A stretch of 33,755 bases of DNA, from NCBI GenBank assembly GCA_021807785.1, contig JAKBCO010000004.1, positions 1 through 33,755 of the forward strand, written 5' to 3'. This document shows positions 16,806-26,507 of this stretch, piece after piece. Numbering within the stretch: position 1 is the first letter of the stretch; the number at the start of each line of letters is the position of its first letter. The stretch is from Pseudomonadota bacterium. GTDB lineage: Bacteria > Pseudomonadota > Alphaproteobacteria > Acetobacterales > Acetobacteraceae. A program made the translations under genes and the position numbers. Below the pieces are notes generated by a model. The model did not search any database. It saw nothing but the letters and a program-made list of their open reading frames with translations, and was not told the origin of the DNA.

Positions 16806-17681
16806 CTATCGCACCAGCTGGAACGCCACCAGCGCGCTCACCATGATCGCCGCCCCCACTGCCTGCAAGCCGCCGATGGTTTCGCCCAGCACCGCGATGC
16901 TGAGGAGGGTGGAGACCACCGGTTCGAGATTCATCACCAGCGCGGTGCGAAAGGCGCCGATCCGCGCGGTGGAGGCGAACAACCCCAGGGTGGACACGGT
17001 GCTCGCCACCGCCACCCCCAGGAACGCCGCCCAGCCGATCGGATGACGCGGCAGCTGCCAGGTATCGGACGCGCCCGCCAGCGCCAGCAGCACCACGGTG
17101 GAGGTGATCAGCGAATACCAGCTGGTCAGCCGCGGGTCCGCCCCCATCAGCCGGGCGCGGGTCACCAGCAGCATCACCACCCGGCAGAGCGCCGCGCCGA
17201 ACGCGACCGCGATGCCAAGCGGGGCCAGCCCCGCCGGCGCCGCGCCGATCATCAGCGCCAGCCCGGCGAAGGCCGCCAGCGCCGCCGCCGCGCCGGCCGC
17301 GCCCAGCCGCTCCAGCCCGATCGCGGCGCCGGCGATCCCGGTCAGCAGCGGATAGACGAAATAGCTGAGGATCGCGATCGGCACCGGCACCAGCTGGATC
17401 GCCTTCAGCACGCCATAGATGTTGGCGGCGTAGAGCACGCCGAGACCGATCGAGACCATCAGCTGGCGCCGGTCATGCGCGCGCGGCGGCAGCCCGACGC
17501 GCAGCCAGCCGGCCAGCATCGCCACCCCCAGCAGCCCGCGCACCGCGCTGACGGTGAGCGGCGCCGCCCCGTCGCCGAAGACGATCTTGCCCAGGACGTC
17601 GGAGATGCCGAACGAGACCGCCGCGGTGACGCCAGGTCCCAGATCGGCGATCGCCGGCCGTTCGGTCACGCCGGATAGCAT
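16806..17681 (-). CDS. EamA/DMT-superfamily transporter
   Basis: Multi-TM protein from MLSGVTERPAIADLGPGVTAAVSFGISDVLGKIVFGD...; duplicated EamA-like repeats (PVPIAILSYFVYPLLTGIAGA; ALVMNLEPVVSTLLSIAVLGETIGGLQAVGAAIM). Confidence 0.9.
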   Translation of the reverse strand: MLSGVTERPAIADLGPGVTAAVSFGISDVLGKIVFGDGAAPLTVSAVRGLLGVAMLAGWLRVGLPPRAHDRRQLMVSIGLGVLYAANIYGVLKAIQLVPVPIAILSYFVYPLLTGIAGAAIGLERLGAAGAAAALAAFAGLALMIGAAPAGLAPLGIAVAFGAALCRVVMLLVTRARLMGADPRLTSWYSLITSTVVLLALAGASDTWQLPRHPIGWAAFLGVAVASTVSTLGLFASTARIGAFRTALVMNLEPVVSTLLSIAVLGETIGGLQAVGAAIMVSALVAFQLVR

Positions 17682-18649
17682 CCGGCCTGGCGCGCCCGCT
17701 CGCGCACCAGCCCCAGCACCGCCTCGCAGAGCGGCATGGCGTGCCCGGTCATGGCGCCGAGCTCCACCACCGCGCCCAGCAGCGCGTCGATCTCCATCGG
17801 CCGGCCGCGTTCGAGGTCCTGCAACATCGAGGTACGGTGCTCCCCCACCTCGGCCGCGCCGGCGATGCGCTTGTCCACGTCGATGGCGAAGCGGGTGCCG
17901 AGCGCCTCGGCCACCGCCTTGGCCTCCAGCATCATCCCCCGGCAGAGCTCGCGCAGCGCGGGATCGCCGGTGATGCGGTCGAGGGTGGCGAGCGTCAGCG
18001 CCGAGACCGGGTTGAACGCCAGGTTGCCCCAGAGCTTCACCCAGATCTCGTCGCGGATGCGCGGGCGGATCGGCGCTTTCAGCCCGGCGCCGATCAGCAG
18101 CTTCGCCAGCGCCTCGATCCGCGGGGAGCGCGATCCGTCCGGCTCGCCCAGGCTGAACCGGTCGCCATAGCCATGGGCGATGACGCCGGGCTCCACCACC
18201 TCGGCGGCCGGATAGACCACGCAGCCGATCACCCGCCGCGGCGGCAGGAGGTCCCATAACCGCCCGCCGGGATCGACCGCGTCCACCCGCCGGTCGCGGA
18301 ACGGCCCGTCCAGGCCATGGAAATACCAGTAGGGCACCCCGTTCACCCCGGTCACCAGCATGGTCTCGGGGCCGAACAGGCGGGCGATGGCGGGCGCCGC
18401 GCCGGGCAGGGAATGGGCTTTCAGGGTGACGATCACCGCGTCCTGCGGTCCCGCCTCGGTGGCGTCGGCGACGCAGCGCGGATGGACGGTGATGGTTTCA
18501 TCGCCGCTGATGAGTCGCACCCCGTTTGCCTGCATCGCCGCCAGATGCGGGCCGCGGGCGATGAAGGTGACCTCGGCGGTGCCCGCCGCCGCCAGCTTCG
18601 CGCCAAGGAACCCGCCGATCGCTCCGGCGCCGAAGATGGCGACCTTCAT
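17666..18649 (-). CDS. panE: 2-dehydropantoate 2-reductase (ketopantoate reductase) family
   Basis: MKVAIFGAGAIGGFLGAKLAAAGTAEVTFIARGPHLAAMQANGVRL; IRDEIWVKLWGNLAFNPVSALTLATL; HRTSMLQDLERGRPMEIDALLGAVVELG. Confidence 0.9.
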   Translation of the reverse strand: MKVAIFGAGAIGGFLGAKLAAAGTAEVTFIARGPHLAAMQANGVRLISGDETITVHPRCVADATEAGPQDAVIVTLKAHSLPGAAPAIARLFGPETMLVTGVNGVPYWYFHGLDGPFRDRRVDAVDPGGRLWDLLPPRRVIGCVVYPAAEVVEPGVIAHGYGDRFSLGEPDGSRSPRIEALAKLLIGAGLKAPIRPRIRDEIWVKLWGNLAFNPVSALTLATLDRITGDPALRELCRGMMLEAKAVAEALGTRFAIDVDKRIAGAAEVGEHRTSMLQDLERGRPMEIDALLGAVVELGAMTGHAMPLCEAVLGLVRERARQAGCYPA

Positions 18650-20181
18650 GCCGAGAGGCCGAGCTTCCCGGCCAGCCCGATGCGTTGCAGCTTGCCGGTG
18701 GCACCTTTCGGGATCTCGTCGAGGAAGACCACCTTGCGTGGCACCTTGAACTGCGCCAGCCGCTTCGCCGCGAAGTCCCGCAATTCCGCCTCGGTCGCGG
18801 CGGCACCTTCGGCCAGCACGATGGCGGCGGCGACCTCCTCGCCCAGCATCGGGTGCGGCAGGGCGAAGGTGAGGCATTGCGCGACCGCCGGATGATCCAT
18901 CAGGATCGTATCGACCTCGATCGGGCTCACCTTCTCCCCGCCGCGGTTGATGAGTTCCTTGAGGCGCCCGGTCAGGCGCAGATAGCCGGCCTCGTCCAGC
19001 ACGCCCTGATCGCCGGTGCGGAACCAGCCGTCGGTGAAGGCGCTGGCATTGGCGGCCGGGTTGTTCTCATACCCCGCGGTGACGTTGCGTCCGCGGATCA
19101 CCACCTCCCCCAGCGCGCCGGGTGGCAGCAGCGTGCCGGCCTCGTCCATGATGCCGATCTCGGGGCCGGCGGCGATGCCGACCGAACCCGCGTAATGCTG
19201 TGCCGGCGGCAGCGGGTTGGAGGCCATCTGGTGCGCCGCCTCGGTCATCCCGTAGGCCTCGATCACCGGCACGCCGAAGCTGGCTTCCAGCGCCTCCATC
19301 ACCTGCGGCGGCAGCGAGGCGGAGGAGGAGCGGATGAAGCGCAGCCGCCCGGCCGCGATGGCCGCCTGGTTGCGCGGGGCCAGCCCCAGGATCGCCTGGT
19401 GCATGGTCGGCACGGCGGTGTACCAGCTCGGCCGGACCTCGGTGAACCAGGAGAAGAAGCGGAAGGCGTTGAAGCCCGGGGTGCAGGAGACCGCCGCCCC
19501 GGCGCCCAGGCTGGACAGCGTCGCCGCGATCAGCCCGTGGATATGGAACAGCGGCATGATGTTGAGGCAGACGTCATCGGCGCCGAGCCGCAGGGTCTCG
19601 CCGATGTGGAAGGCCGAGGCGGTGATGTTGATCTGCCGCAGCGGCACGATCTTGGGCCGGGAGGTGGTGCCCGAGGTGTGCAGCACCAGGGCCACGTCGT
19701 CGGCCGCCGCCGGGCCCGGGGCGACGGGAGTGCCGATGAGATCGGACGGCGGAGCCAGGGTGAACGCGCCGGCCGGGCCCTCGGCATCGGCGAGCAGCTC
19801 GATCACCGGGATTCCCCGCGCCGCGGCCACCGCCCGGGCGGGGCTGTCCATCCCGCGCGGGATCACCAGGGCGCGGGCGTTCAGGTCCGAGAGGTAGAAA
19901 TCGAACTCGTCCTGCTTGTAGGCCGGGTTGAGCGGGGCGGTGGTGGCGCCGGCGGCGATGGCGATGAAGCTCGATGCCATCTCCGGCCCGTTGGGGGCGA
20001 CGATCGCCACCCGGTCGTTGCGGCCGATCCCGCAGCCGTTCAGCACCGCCAAGGTGCGCCGGGCCAGGGCGCGAAGCCCGGCGCGGGTGAGCCAGGGGCG
20101 CCCTGGGGCGCCGATCGCATGCGCCTCGGCCGGGTGGCGGTCGATCAGGTCGAGCACGGTGTCGGCGGGGTAGTCGGTCAT
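18646..20181 (-). CDS. AMP-forming acyl-CoA synthetase (resembles AAE3/Pcs60 oxalate-CoA ligase group)
   Basis: MTDYPADTVLDLIDRHPAEAHAIGAPGRPWL...; LVLHTSGTTSRPKIVPL; AAPLNPAY-type segment TAPLNPAYKQDEFDFYLSDLNA; C-terminal GRLKELINRGGEKVSPIEVD, IPKGATGKLQR. Overlaps panE start by 4 nt. Confidence 0.92.
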   Translation of the reverse strand: MTDYPADTVLDLIDRHPAEAHAIGAPGRPWLTRAGLRALARRTLAVLNGCGIGRNDRVAIVAPNGPEMASSFIAIAAGATTAPLNPAYKQDEFDFYLSDLNARALVIPRGMDSPARAVAAARGIPVIELLADAEGPAGAFTLAPPSDLIGTPVAPGPAAADDVALVLHTSGTTSRPKIVPLRQINITASAFHIGETLRLGADDVCLNIMPLFHIHGLIAATLSSLGAGAAVSCTPGFNAFRFFSWFTEVRPSWYTAVPTMHQAILGLAPRNQAAIAAGRLRFIRSSSASLPPQVMEALEASFGVPVIEAYGMTEAAHQMASNPLPPAQHYAGSVGIAAGPEIGIMDEAGTLLPPGALGEVVIRGRNVTAGYENNPAANASAFTDGWFRTGDQGVLDEAGYLRLTGRLKELINRGGEKVSPIEVDTILMDHPAVAQCLTFALPHPMLGEEVAAAIVLAEGAAATEAELRDFAAKRLAQFKVPRKVVFLDEIPKGATGKLQRIGLAGKLGLSA

Positions 20182-20214
20182 GCCGCGTCTCCTCGTTCGC
20201 GCCCGGCAAAGCAC

Positions 20215-20231
20215 GCACCGACAGGCGGTGC
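20215..20231 (-). terminator. Hairpin between RND pump gene and acyl-CoA ligase gene (possible attenuator)
   Basis: GCACCG-ACAGG-CGGTGC, perfect 6-bp stem, 3 nt downstream (minus strand) of the RND stop codon; no convincing U-tract. Confidence 0.3.
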
Positions 20232-20234
20232 AAG

Positions 20235-23200
20235 TCAGGCCGCGGGCATGGTGGCGATCCGCCGCGCCCGCCGCCGCCCGAACCCCGCCAGGGCCAGGTA
20301 GATCACCGGGGTGGAATACAGGGTCAGCGCCTGACAGACGATCAGCCCGCCGATCACCGCGATCCCCAGCGGCCGGCGCAGCTGGTAGCCGGTGCCCACC
20401 GACAGCGCCAGCGGCAACGCGCCCAGAATGGCCGCGAGCGAGGTCATCATGATCGGCCGGTAGCGCTCGATGCAGGCCTCGCGGATCGCGGCACGCGGGT
20501 CGAGCCCGCGCTCCCGTTCCGCCTCCAGGGCGAAATCGACCAGCATGATGCCGTTCTTCTTCACGATCCCCATCAGCAGGAAGATGCCGATGATCCCCAC
20601 CACCGAAAGCGGCGTGCCGGTCAGCAGGAAGGCGAGCAGCGCGCCGACCCCGGCCGAGGGCAGGGTGGAGAGAATGGTCAGCGGCTGGCTGAGGCTCTCG
20701 TAGAGCACGCCCAACACGATATAGATGGCGATCAGCGCGGCGCCGATCAGCAGCGGCTCGGTCTGCAAGGATTGCAGGAAGTATTTGGCGTTGCCGCCGA
20801 AGCTGATGCGCACGTCCGCCGGCAGGCCCATCGCCGCGATCGCCGCCTTCACCGCCGCCACCGCGGACCCCAGGCTGGCACCCGGGGCCAGGTTGAAGCT
20901 GATGGTGCCGGACGGCTCGCCGTCCAGATGCGCCACCTGCAACGGCGCGGTGGCGCGCACGATCCGCGCCACTTGCAGCAGCGGCACCGGCCCGGCGCTG
21001 CCCTGCACCCGGAGATGATCCAGCGCGTCCGGGTGTTGCGCGCGCGCGGCGCCGACCGTCAGCACCACGCTGTACTGGTTCTGCGCCTGGTAGATGCGCG
21101 AGATCTGCCGCTGCGCGAACGCGCTGCCGAGCGCGGTATCGATGGCGGCGACGCTGACGCCGAGCCGGGCCGCGGCGGCGCGGTCGATGGTGACCGTGAG
21201 CTGGGTCTCCGCCCGGTCCTGATCGGAGGAGACGTTGGTGATCGCCTTCACGCCGCGCAGCCGCCGCTCCATCCGCGCGATCACCTGGTCCAGGTCCGAA
21301 AGCGACGGGTCCAGCACCGAGAAGCTGTATTCCCCCCCCGTCGATTGCCCGCCGAAGAACAGGTCCTGCGCCACGTTCATATAGGCGCTGATGCCGGGAA
21401 TGCGCGCGATCTTCCGCCGCAGCCGCACGATCACCTGCTGCGCCGAGACGGTGCGCTGGTTGAGCGGCTTCAGTCCGATGATGAGGTTGCCGCGATTGGC
21501 GGTGGAGAACCCGTTGACCACGCCGATGCGGGAGGAGAGCGTCTCCACCGCCGGGTCGGCGCGGATGATGCGCACCACCCGGTCCTGCAAGCGCTGCATC
21601 CGCGCGAAGGAGACATCCGGCGCGGCGATGGTCTGGCCCATGATGAGGCCGGTGTCCTCCTCGGGAATGAACGCCTTGGGCACCTTGACGTAGAGGAACA
21701 CGGTCGCCGCCACGGTGAGCGCGAAGCCCGCCAGGACCAGCCGCCCATGCGCCAACGCCCAGTCCAGGCTGCGCGCATAGGCCTCCAGGCTGTGGCGATA
21801 GGCGGCATCGATCGCCCGCGCCATCCGCGAATCCCGCCCGACCCGTGGCGTGCGGCCCATGAAGCGCCCGCAGATCATCGGCGTGACGGTGAGCGAGATC
21901 AGCCCCGAGATCAGGATCGAGACCGACAGCGTCAGCGCGAACTCGTTGAAGAGCCCGCCGATGATGCCGCCCATCAGGGTGAGCGGCAGGAACACCACCA
22001 CCAGCGAGACGGTGATCGAGAACACGGTGAACCCGATCTGCCGCGCCCCGGCGATGGCGGCTTCGATCCCCGATGCGCCCTGCTCGTGGCGGGAGACGAT
22101 GTTCTCGATCATGACGATCGCGTCATCGACCACGAAGCCGACCGAGATGGTGAGCGCCAGCAGCGAGAAATTATCGAGCGAGAATCCCATCGCCCACATC
22201 GCCGCCAGGGTGCCGGCGATGGAGAGCGGCACGGTGACGCCGGCGGCGATGGTGGGCGTCAGCCGGCGCATGAACAGGGTCACCACCAGCAGCACCAGCA
22301 CCACGGTGATGAGCAGGGTGAACTCGATATCGGTGACGCTGGCGCGGATGGTGGTGGTGCGGTCGGTCATGATCCGCAGATGCACCGCCCCCGGCAGGTG
22401 GTGGGCGATCTCGGGCATCCGGGCGCGGATGCCCGCGACGGTCTGGATCACGTTGGCCGAGGCGGTCTTGGTGATCGCCACCACGATCCCCGGCGAGCGC
22501 CCGTCGGTCGCCGCCACCTGGGTGTTGGAGACGCCGTCGATCACCGAGGCGACGTCCCCGAGCCGCAGCAGCGCGCCGTTCGCGGCGTGCAACACCAGCC
22601 GGCGGTACTGGGCGGCGGTCGCCATCTGCCCGTCGAGGGAAAGAATGGTGCTGCGATGCGGGCCGGAGATCACCCCGAGCGGGGCCAGCACATTGGCGCT
22701 GCGCACCGCGTTGTAGATGTCGCCCGGGGTCAGCCCGACCGCGGCCAGCCGGCGCGGGTCGAAGCGGATGCGCACCGCCGGCTGCTCGCCGCCATAGAGA
22801 TTGACCTGCGCCACCCCCGCCACCTGCGAGAGCATCTGCACGATCACGGTGTTGGCGAAATCGAACACCTGGCGCAGCGGCAGGGTGCGCGAGGAGAGGA
22901 ACATGGTCATCACCGGCCGCGAGGCCGGGTTGAACACCCGGTAGAACGGCAGCGCCGGCATCCCCGAAGGCAGGTTGGGCAGGGCGGCATCGATGGCGGC
23001 CTGCACCGCATGGGCATCGGCGTCGATATTCGTGCCGGAGTCGAACAGCACGATCACGGTGGTGGAGCCGATGGAGTTGAGCGAACGCACCTCCTCCACC
23101 CCGGGGATGACGCCGAGCGTCTGTTCCAGCGGGGCGGCGACGGTGCTGGCCATGGTGGCCGGATCGGCGCCGGGGTCGGAGGCGAAGATCACCACCCCCG

Positions 23201-23327
23201 GCACCGGGATCGAGGGCACCGCGGCCACCGGCAGGCGGAAGAAGGCCAGCGTGCCGGCCAGCAGAATCCCCATCGCCAGCAGCGCGGTGCCGATCGGCCG
23301 GCGGATGAAGAGCGCCGAAAACCCCAT
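20235..23327 (-). CDS. RND multidrug efflux permease, MdtC-like
   Basis: 1030 aa; MGFSALFIRRPIGTALLAMGILLAGTLAFFRLPVAAVPSIPVPGVVIFASDPGADPATMASTVAAPLEQTLGVIPGVEEVRS; ...GFVVDDAIVMIENI...; MGIVKKNGIMLVDFALEAERERGL. Confidence 0.95.
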   Translation of the reverse strand: MGFSALFIRRPIGTALLAMGILLAGTLAFFRLPVAAVPSIPVPGVVIFASDPGADPATMASTVAAPLEQTLGVIPGVEEVRSLNSIGSTTVIVLFDSGTNIDADAHAVQAAIDAALPNLPSGMPALPFYRVFNPASRPVMTMFLSSRTLPLRQVFDFANTVIVQMLSQVAGVAQVNLYGGEQPAVRIRFDPRRLAAVGLTPGDIYNAVRSANVLAPLGVISGPHRSTILSLDGQMATAAQYRRLVLHAANGALLRLGDVASVIDGVSNTQVAATDGRSPGIVVAITKTASANVIQTVAGIRARMPEIAHHLPGAVHLRIMTDRTTTIRASVTDIEFTLLITVVLVLLVVTLFMRRLTPTIAAGVTVPLSIAGTLAAMWAMGFSLDNFSLLALTISVGFVVDDAIVMIENIVSRHEQGASGIEAAIAGARQIGFTVFSITVSLVVVFLPLTLMGGIIGGLFNEFALTLSVSILISGLISLTVTPMICGRFMGRTPRVGRDSRMARAIDAAYRHSLEAYARSLDWALAHGRLVLAGFALTVAATVFLYVKVPKAFIPEEDTGLIMGQTIAAPDVSFARMQRLQDRVVRIIRADPAVETLSSRIGVVNGFSTANRGNLIIGLKPLNQRTVSAQQVIVRLRRKIARIPGISAYMNVAQDLFFGGQSTGGEYSFSVLDPSLSDLDQVIARMERRLRGVKAITNVSSDQDRAETQLTVTIDRAAAARLGVSVAAIDTALGSAFAQRQISRIYQAQNQYSVVLTVGAARAQHPDALDHLRVQGSAGPVPLLQVARIVRATAPLQVAHLDGEPSGTISFNLAPGASLGSAVAAVKAAIAAMGLPADVRISFGGNAKYFLQSLQTEPLLIGAALIAIYIVLGVLYESLSQPLTILSTLPSAGVGALLAFLLTGTPLSVVGIIGIFLLMGIVKKNGIMLVDFALEAERERGLDPRAAIREACIERYRPIMMTSLAAILGALPLALSVGTGYQLRRPLGIAVIGGLIVCQALTLYSTPVIYLALAGFGRRRARRIATMPAA

Positions 23328-23330
23328 GCG

Positions 23331-26300
23331 CTACTCCGCCGGGTGCGGCAGCGCCGCCGGGCGCGGACGCAGCCGGTCCAGCGCCAGGTAGATCACCGGG
23401 GTGGTAAACAGGGTCAGCGCCTGGCTGACCAGCAGCCCGCCGATGATGGCGATGCCGAGCGGGGTGCGCAGCTCGGCCCCGGCGCCGCGTTCCAGCACCA
23501 GCGGCACGGCGCCGAAGAGTGCCGCCATGGTGGTCATCATGATCGGGCGGAAGCGCAGCAGCGCCGCCTCGGTGATCGCCTGCTCGGGGTCCAAGCCGCG
23601 CGTGCGCTCCGCCTCGATGGCGAAATCCACCAGGATGATGCCGTTCTTCTTGACGATGCCCATCAGCAGCACGATGCCGACCAGGGCGACGATGGTGAAC
23701 TGGGTCCCGGTCAGCATCAGCGCCGCCAGCGCGCCGACGCCGGCCGAGGGCAGGGTGGACAGGATGGTGAGCGGGTGGATCGTGCTTTCGTAGAGCACGC
23801 CGAGCACGATGTAGATCACCACCAGCGCCGCCAGGATCAGCCACGGGGTATCGGCCAGCGCCGACTGGAACTCCGCCGCCGCGCCCGAGAAGACGCCGCC
23901 GATGCCGGCGGGCACGCCGAGCTTCGCCTCGGCCGCGGCGATCGCCTGTTCCGCCGCGCCCAGCGAGGTGCCGGGGGCAAGGTTGAAGCTGATCGTCACC
24001 GCCGGGAACTGATCCTCCCGGGTGATGACCAGCGGGCCGTGGCCGGTGGTGATGCGCGCCACCGCCGCCAGCGGAATCTGCGCCGGCGGGGTGGTGGCGG
24101 TGGCGCTGGTGGTCACCGTGCCGGTGCCGCTGACCGCGCTGCCGGGGCCGCTCGCGGAAGTGCTGGCCGCCGCCGTCAGGCTGCCGGCGGGCAGATAGAT
24201 CGAATCGAGCGCCGCCGGCGTGCTGGCCTGAGCCGGGTCGATCCCCAGCACCACCCGGTACTGGGCGTTCTGCGCATAGATGGTGGTGATCTGCCGCTGC
24301 CCGAACGCATCATAGAGCGCGTTCGCCACCGCGGAGACCGTCACCCCCAGGCGGGCGGCGGCGGCGCGTTCGATATGCAGCCGGGTCTCGAGCCCGTCCG
24401 GTGCCTGGTCGGAGACGACGTCGGCCAGTTCCGGCGACGCCCGCAGCGCCGCCAGCAGCTTGCCCGACCACGCATCCAGGGTTGCCTGATCGGTCCCGGT
24501 GAGCGTGTACTGGTACTGGGTGGGCGAGACGCGGGAGGACAAGGTGATGTCCTGCACCGGCTGCATATAGACGGTGAGGCCGGGGATCGTCGCCAAGGCG
24601 CGGTTAAGGTCGGTCATCACCGTCCCGATCGCCGGGCGGGTGCCGATCGGTTTCAGGATGATGGTGATCTGCCCGGTGTTCGGTGTCGGGTTGGTGGCCC
24701 CGGCGCCGATCAGCGAGGTCACCGCCGCCACCGCCGGATCGCGCCGGATCGCCGCGATCGCGCGGTCCTGCAACCGCAGCATCGCCGAAAGCGAGATATC
24801 CTGCCGCGCATCGGTGACGGCGACGATCTGGCCGGTGTCCTCCTCCGGCAAAAGCGCCTTCGGCACCAGGATGAACATCACCACCGTCAGCGCCACCGTC
24901 AGCGCGAAGCCGGTCAGCATCAGCCGCTGGTGGCGCAGGCACCAGCGCAGCCCGACCGCATAGGCATCGCGGGTGCGCGCGAGCGCCGCCTCGGCCGCCT
25001 GCGCCACCCGGCCGGGATGCGAAACGGCTGCCGGACGCAGCAGCCGCGCGCTCATCATCGGCGTCAGGGTAAGCGAGATCACCGCCGAGATGGCCACCGC
25101 CACCGACAGCGTGACCGCGAATTCCGAGAACAGCCGTCCGACCAGCCCCGACATGAACAGGAGCGGGATGAAGACCGCGATCAGCGAGACGGTGAGCGAG
25201 ATGATGGTGAAGCCGATCTGCGCCGCCCCCAGATAGGCGGCGCGCAGGGGGGATTCGCCGGCCTCGATGAAGCGGACGATGTTCTCGATCATCACGATCG
25301 CGTCGTCCACGACGAAGCCGGCGGCGACGGTGAGCGCCATCAGCGACAGATTATCCAGCTGATAGCCGAGCCCATCCATGACCGCGAAGGTGGCGATGAT
25401 CGACAGCGGCAGCGCCGCCGCCGGGATCAGCACCGCGCGCGGATTGGGCAGGAACAGGAAGATCACCAGCACCACCAGCAGCGCCGCGGTCACCAGGGTG
25501 ATCTCGACATCACGCACCGAGGCCTCGATGGTCGCGGTGCGGTCCCCCACGATCGTCAGCCGGATCGCTGGCGGCAGCGCGGCGCGGTCGGCGGCGAGTG
25601 CGGCGCGCACCCGCGCCACCGTGCTCACGATGTTGGCGCCGGGCTGCCGCTGGATCTGCAACACCACCGCCGGGGTGCCGTTGAAGCTCGCCATTTCCTG
25701 GTCGTTCTCCAGGCCGGAAATGACCCGCCCCACCGCTTGCAGCCGCACCGGCGCGTCGTTACGGTAGGCGATCACCAGCCGCCGGTATTCCGCCGCCGCA
25801 GTGATCTGGTCGTTGGCGCCGATCGCATAGGCTTGGTGCGGCCCCTGCAACCCGCCCTTGGCGCCTGCCTGGTTGGCGTTGACGATGGCGTTGCGCACGT
25901 CCTCGAGCGAGATGCCGTAGGCGGCCAGTCGTACCGGATCGACCAGCACCCGGATCGCCTTGCGCGCGCCGCCGGCCACCGTGACCAGCCCGACCCCGCG
26001 CACCTCCGCGAGCTTCTGCAGCAGCACCGTCTGGGCGGTGTTCGCCACCTCGGCAAGCGGCAGGGTGCGGGAGGTCATCGCCAGGGTCATGATCGGCGCG
26101 TCGGCCGGGTTCACCTGGTGATAGACCGGCGGGTATTGCAGGTTCGGCGGCAGGGTGCCGGAGGCGGCGTTGATGGCCGCCTGTACCGCCTGCGCCGCCG
26201 ACGAGGCCGACATGCTGAGCGAGAAGCGCAGCGTGATGATGGACGTATCGAGCCCGGAGACCGAGCTCATGGCGTCGAGGCCCGCGATCTCCCCGAACTG

Positions 26301-26507
26301 GCGTTCGAGCGGCGCGGTGAGGAGCTTGGAGACGGTGTCCGGCGATGCGCCGGGCAGCTTGGTCACCACCTGGATGGTCGGGAAATCCACCTGCGGCAGC
26401 GAGGAGACCGGCAACGCCCGATAGCCCAGCACGCCAAGCAGCAGGATCGCCACCGCCAGCAGCGCGGTGGCGACCGGCCGGGCGATGAACGGGGCGGAGA
26501 CGTTCAT
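23331..26507 (-). CDS. RND multidrug efflux permease, MdtB-like
   Basis: 1058 aa; MNVSAPFIARPVATALLAVAILLLGVLGYRALPVSSLPQVDFPTIQVVTKLPGASPDTVSKLLTAPLERQFGEIAGLDAMSS; MGIVKKNGIILVDFAIEAERTRGL. Confidence 0.95.
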   Translation of the reverse strand: MNVSAPFIARPVATALLAVAILLLGVLGYRALPVSSLPQVDFPTIQVVTKLPGASPDTVSKLLTAPLERQFGEIAGLDAMSSVSGLDTSIITLRFSLSMSASSAAQAVQAAINAASGTLPPNLQYPPVYHQVNPADAPIMTLAMTSRTLPLAEVANTAQTVLLQKLAEVRGVGLVTVAGGARKAIRVLVDPVRLAAYGISLEDVRNAIVNANQAGAKGGLQGPHQAYAIGANDQITAAAEYRRLVIAYRNDAPVRLQAVGRVISGLENDQEMASFNGTPAVVLQIQRQPGANIVSTVARVRAALAADRAALPPAIRLTIVGDRTATIEASVRDVEITLVTAALLVVLVIFLFLPNPRAVLIPAAALPLSIIATFAVMDGLGYQLDNLSLMALTVAAGFVVDDAIVMIENIVRFIEAGESPLRAAYLGAAQIGFTIISLTVSLIAVFIPLLFMSGLVGRLFSEFAVTLSVAVAISAVISLTLTPMMSARLLRPAAVSHPGRVAQAAEAALARTRDAYAVGLRWCLRHQRLMLTGFALTVALTVVMFILVPKALLPEEDTGQIVAVTDARQDISLSAMLRLQDRAIAAIRRDPAVAAVTSLIGAGATNPTPNTGQITIILKPIGTRPAIGTVMTDLNRALATIPGLTVYMQPVQDITLSSRVSPTQYQYTLTGTDQATLDAWSGKLLAALRASPELADVVSDQAPDGLETRLHIERAAAARLGVTVSAVANALYDAFGQRQITTIYAQNAQYRVVLGIDPAQASTPAALDSIYLPAGSLTAAASTSASGPGSAVSGTGTVTTSATATTPPAQIPLAAVARITTGHGPLVITREDQFPAVTISFNLAPGTSLGAAEQAIAAAEAKLGVPAGIGGVFSGAAAEFQSALADTPWLILAALVVIYIVLGVLYESTIHPLTILSTLPSAGVGALAALMLTGTQFTIVALVGIVLLMGIVKKNGIILVDFAIEAERTRGLDPEQAITEAALLRFRPIMMTTMAALFGAVPLVLERGAGAELRTPLGIAIIGGLLVSQALTLFTTPVIYLALDRLRPRPAALPHPAE

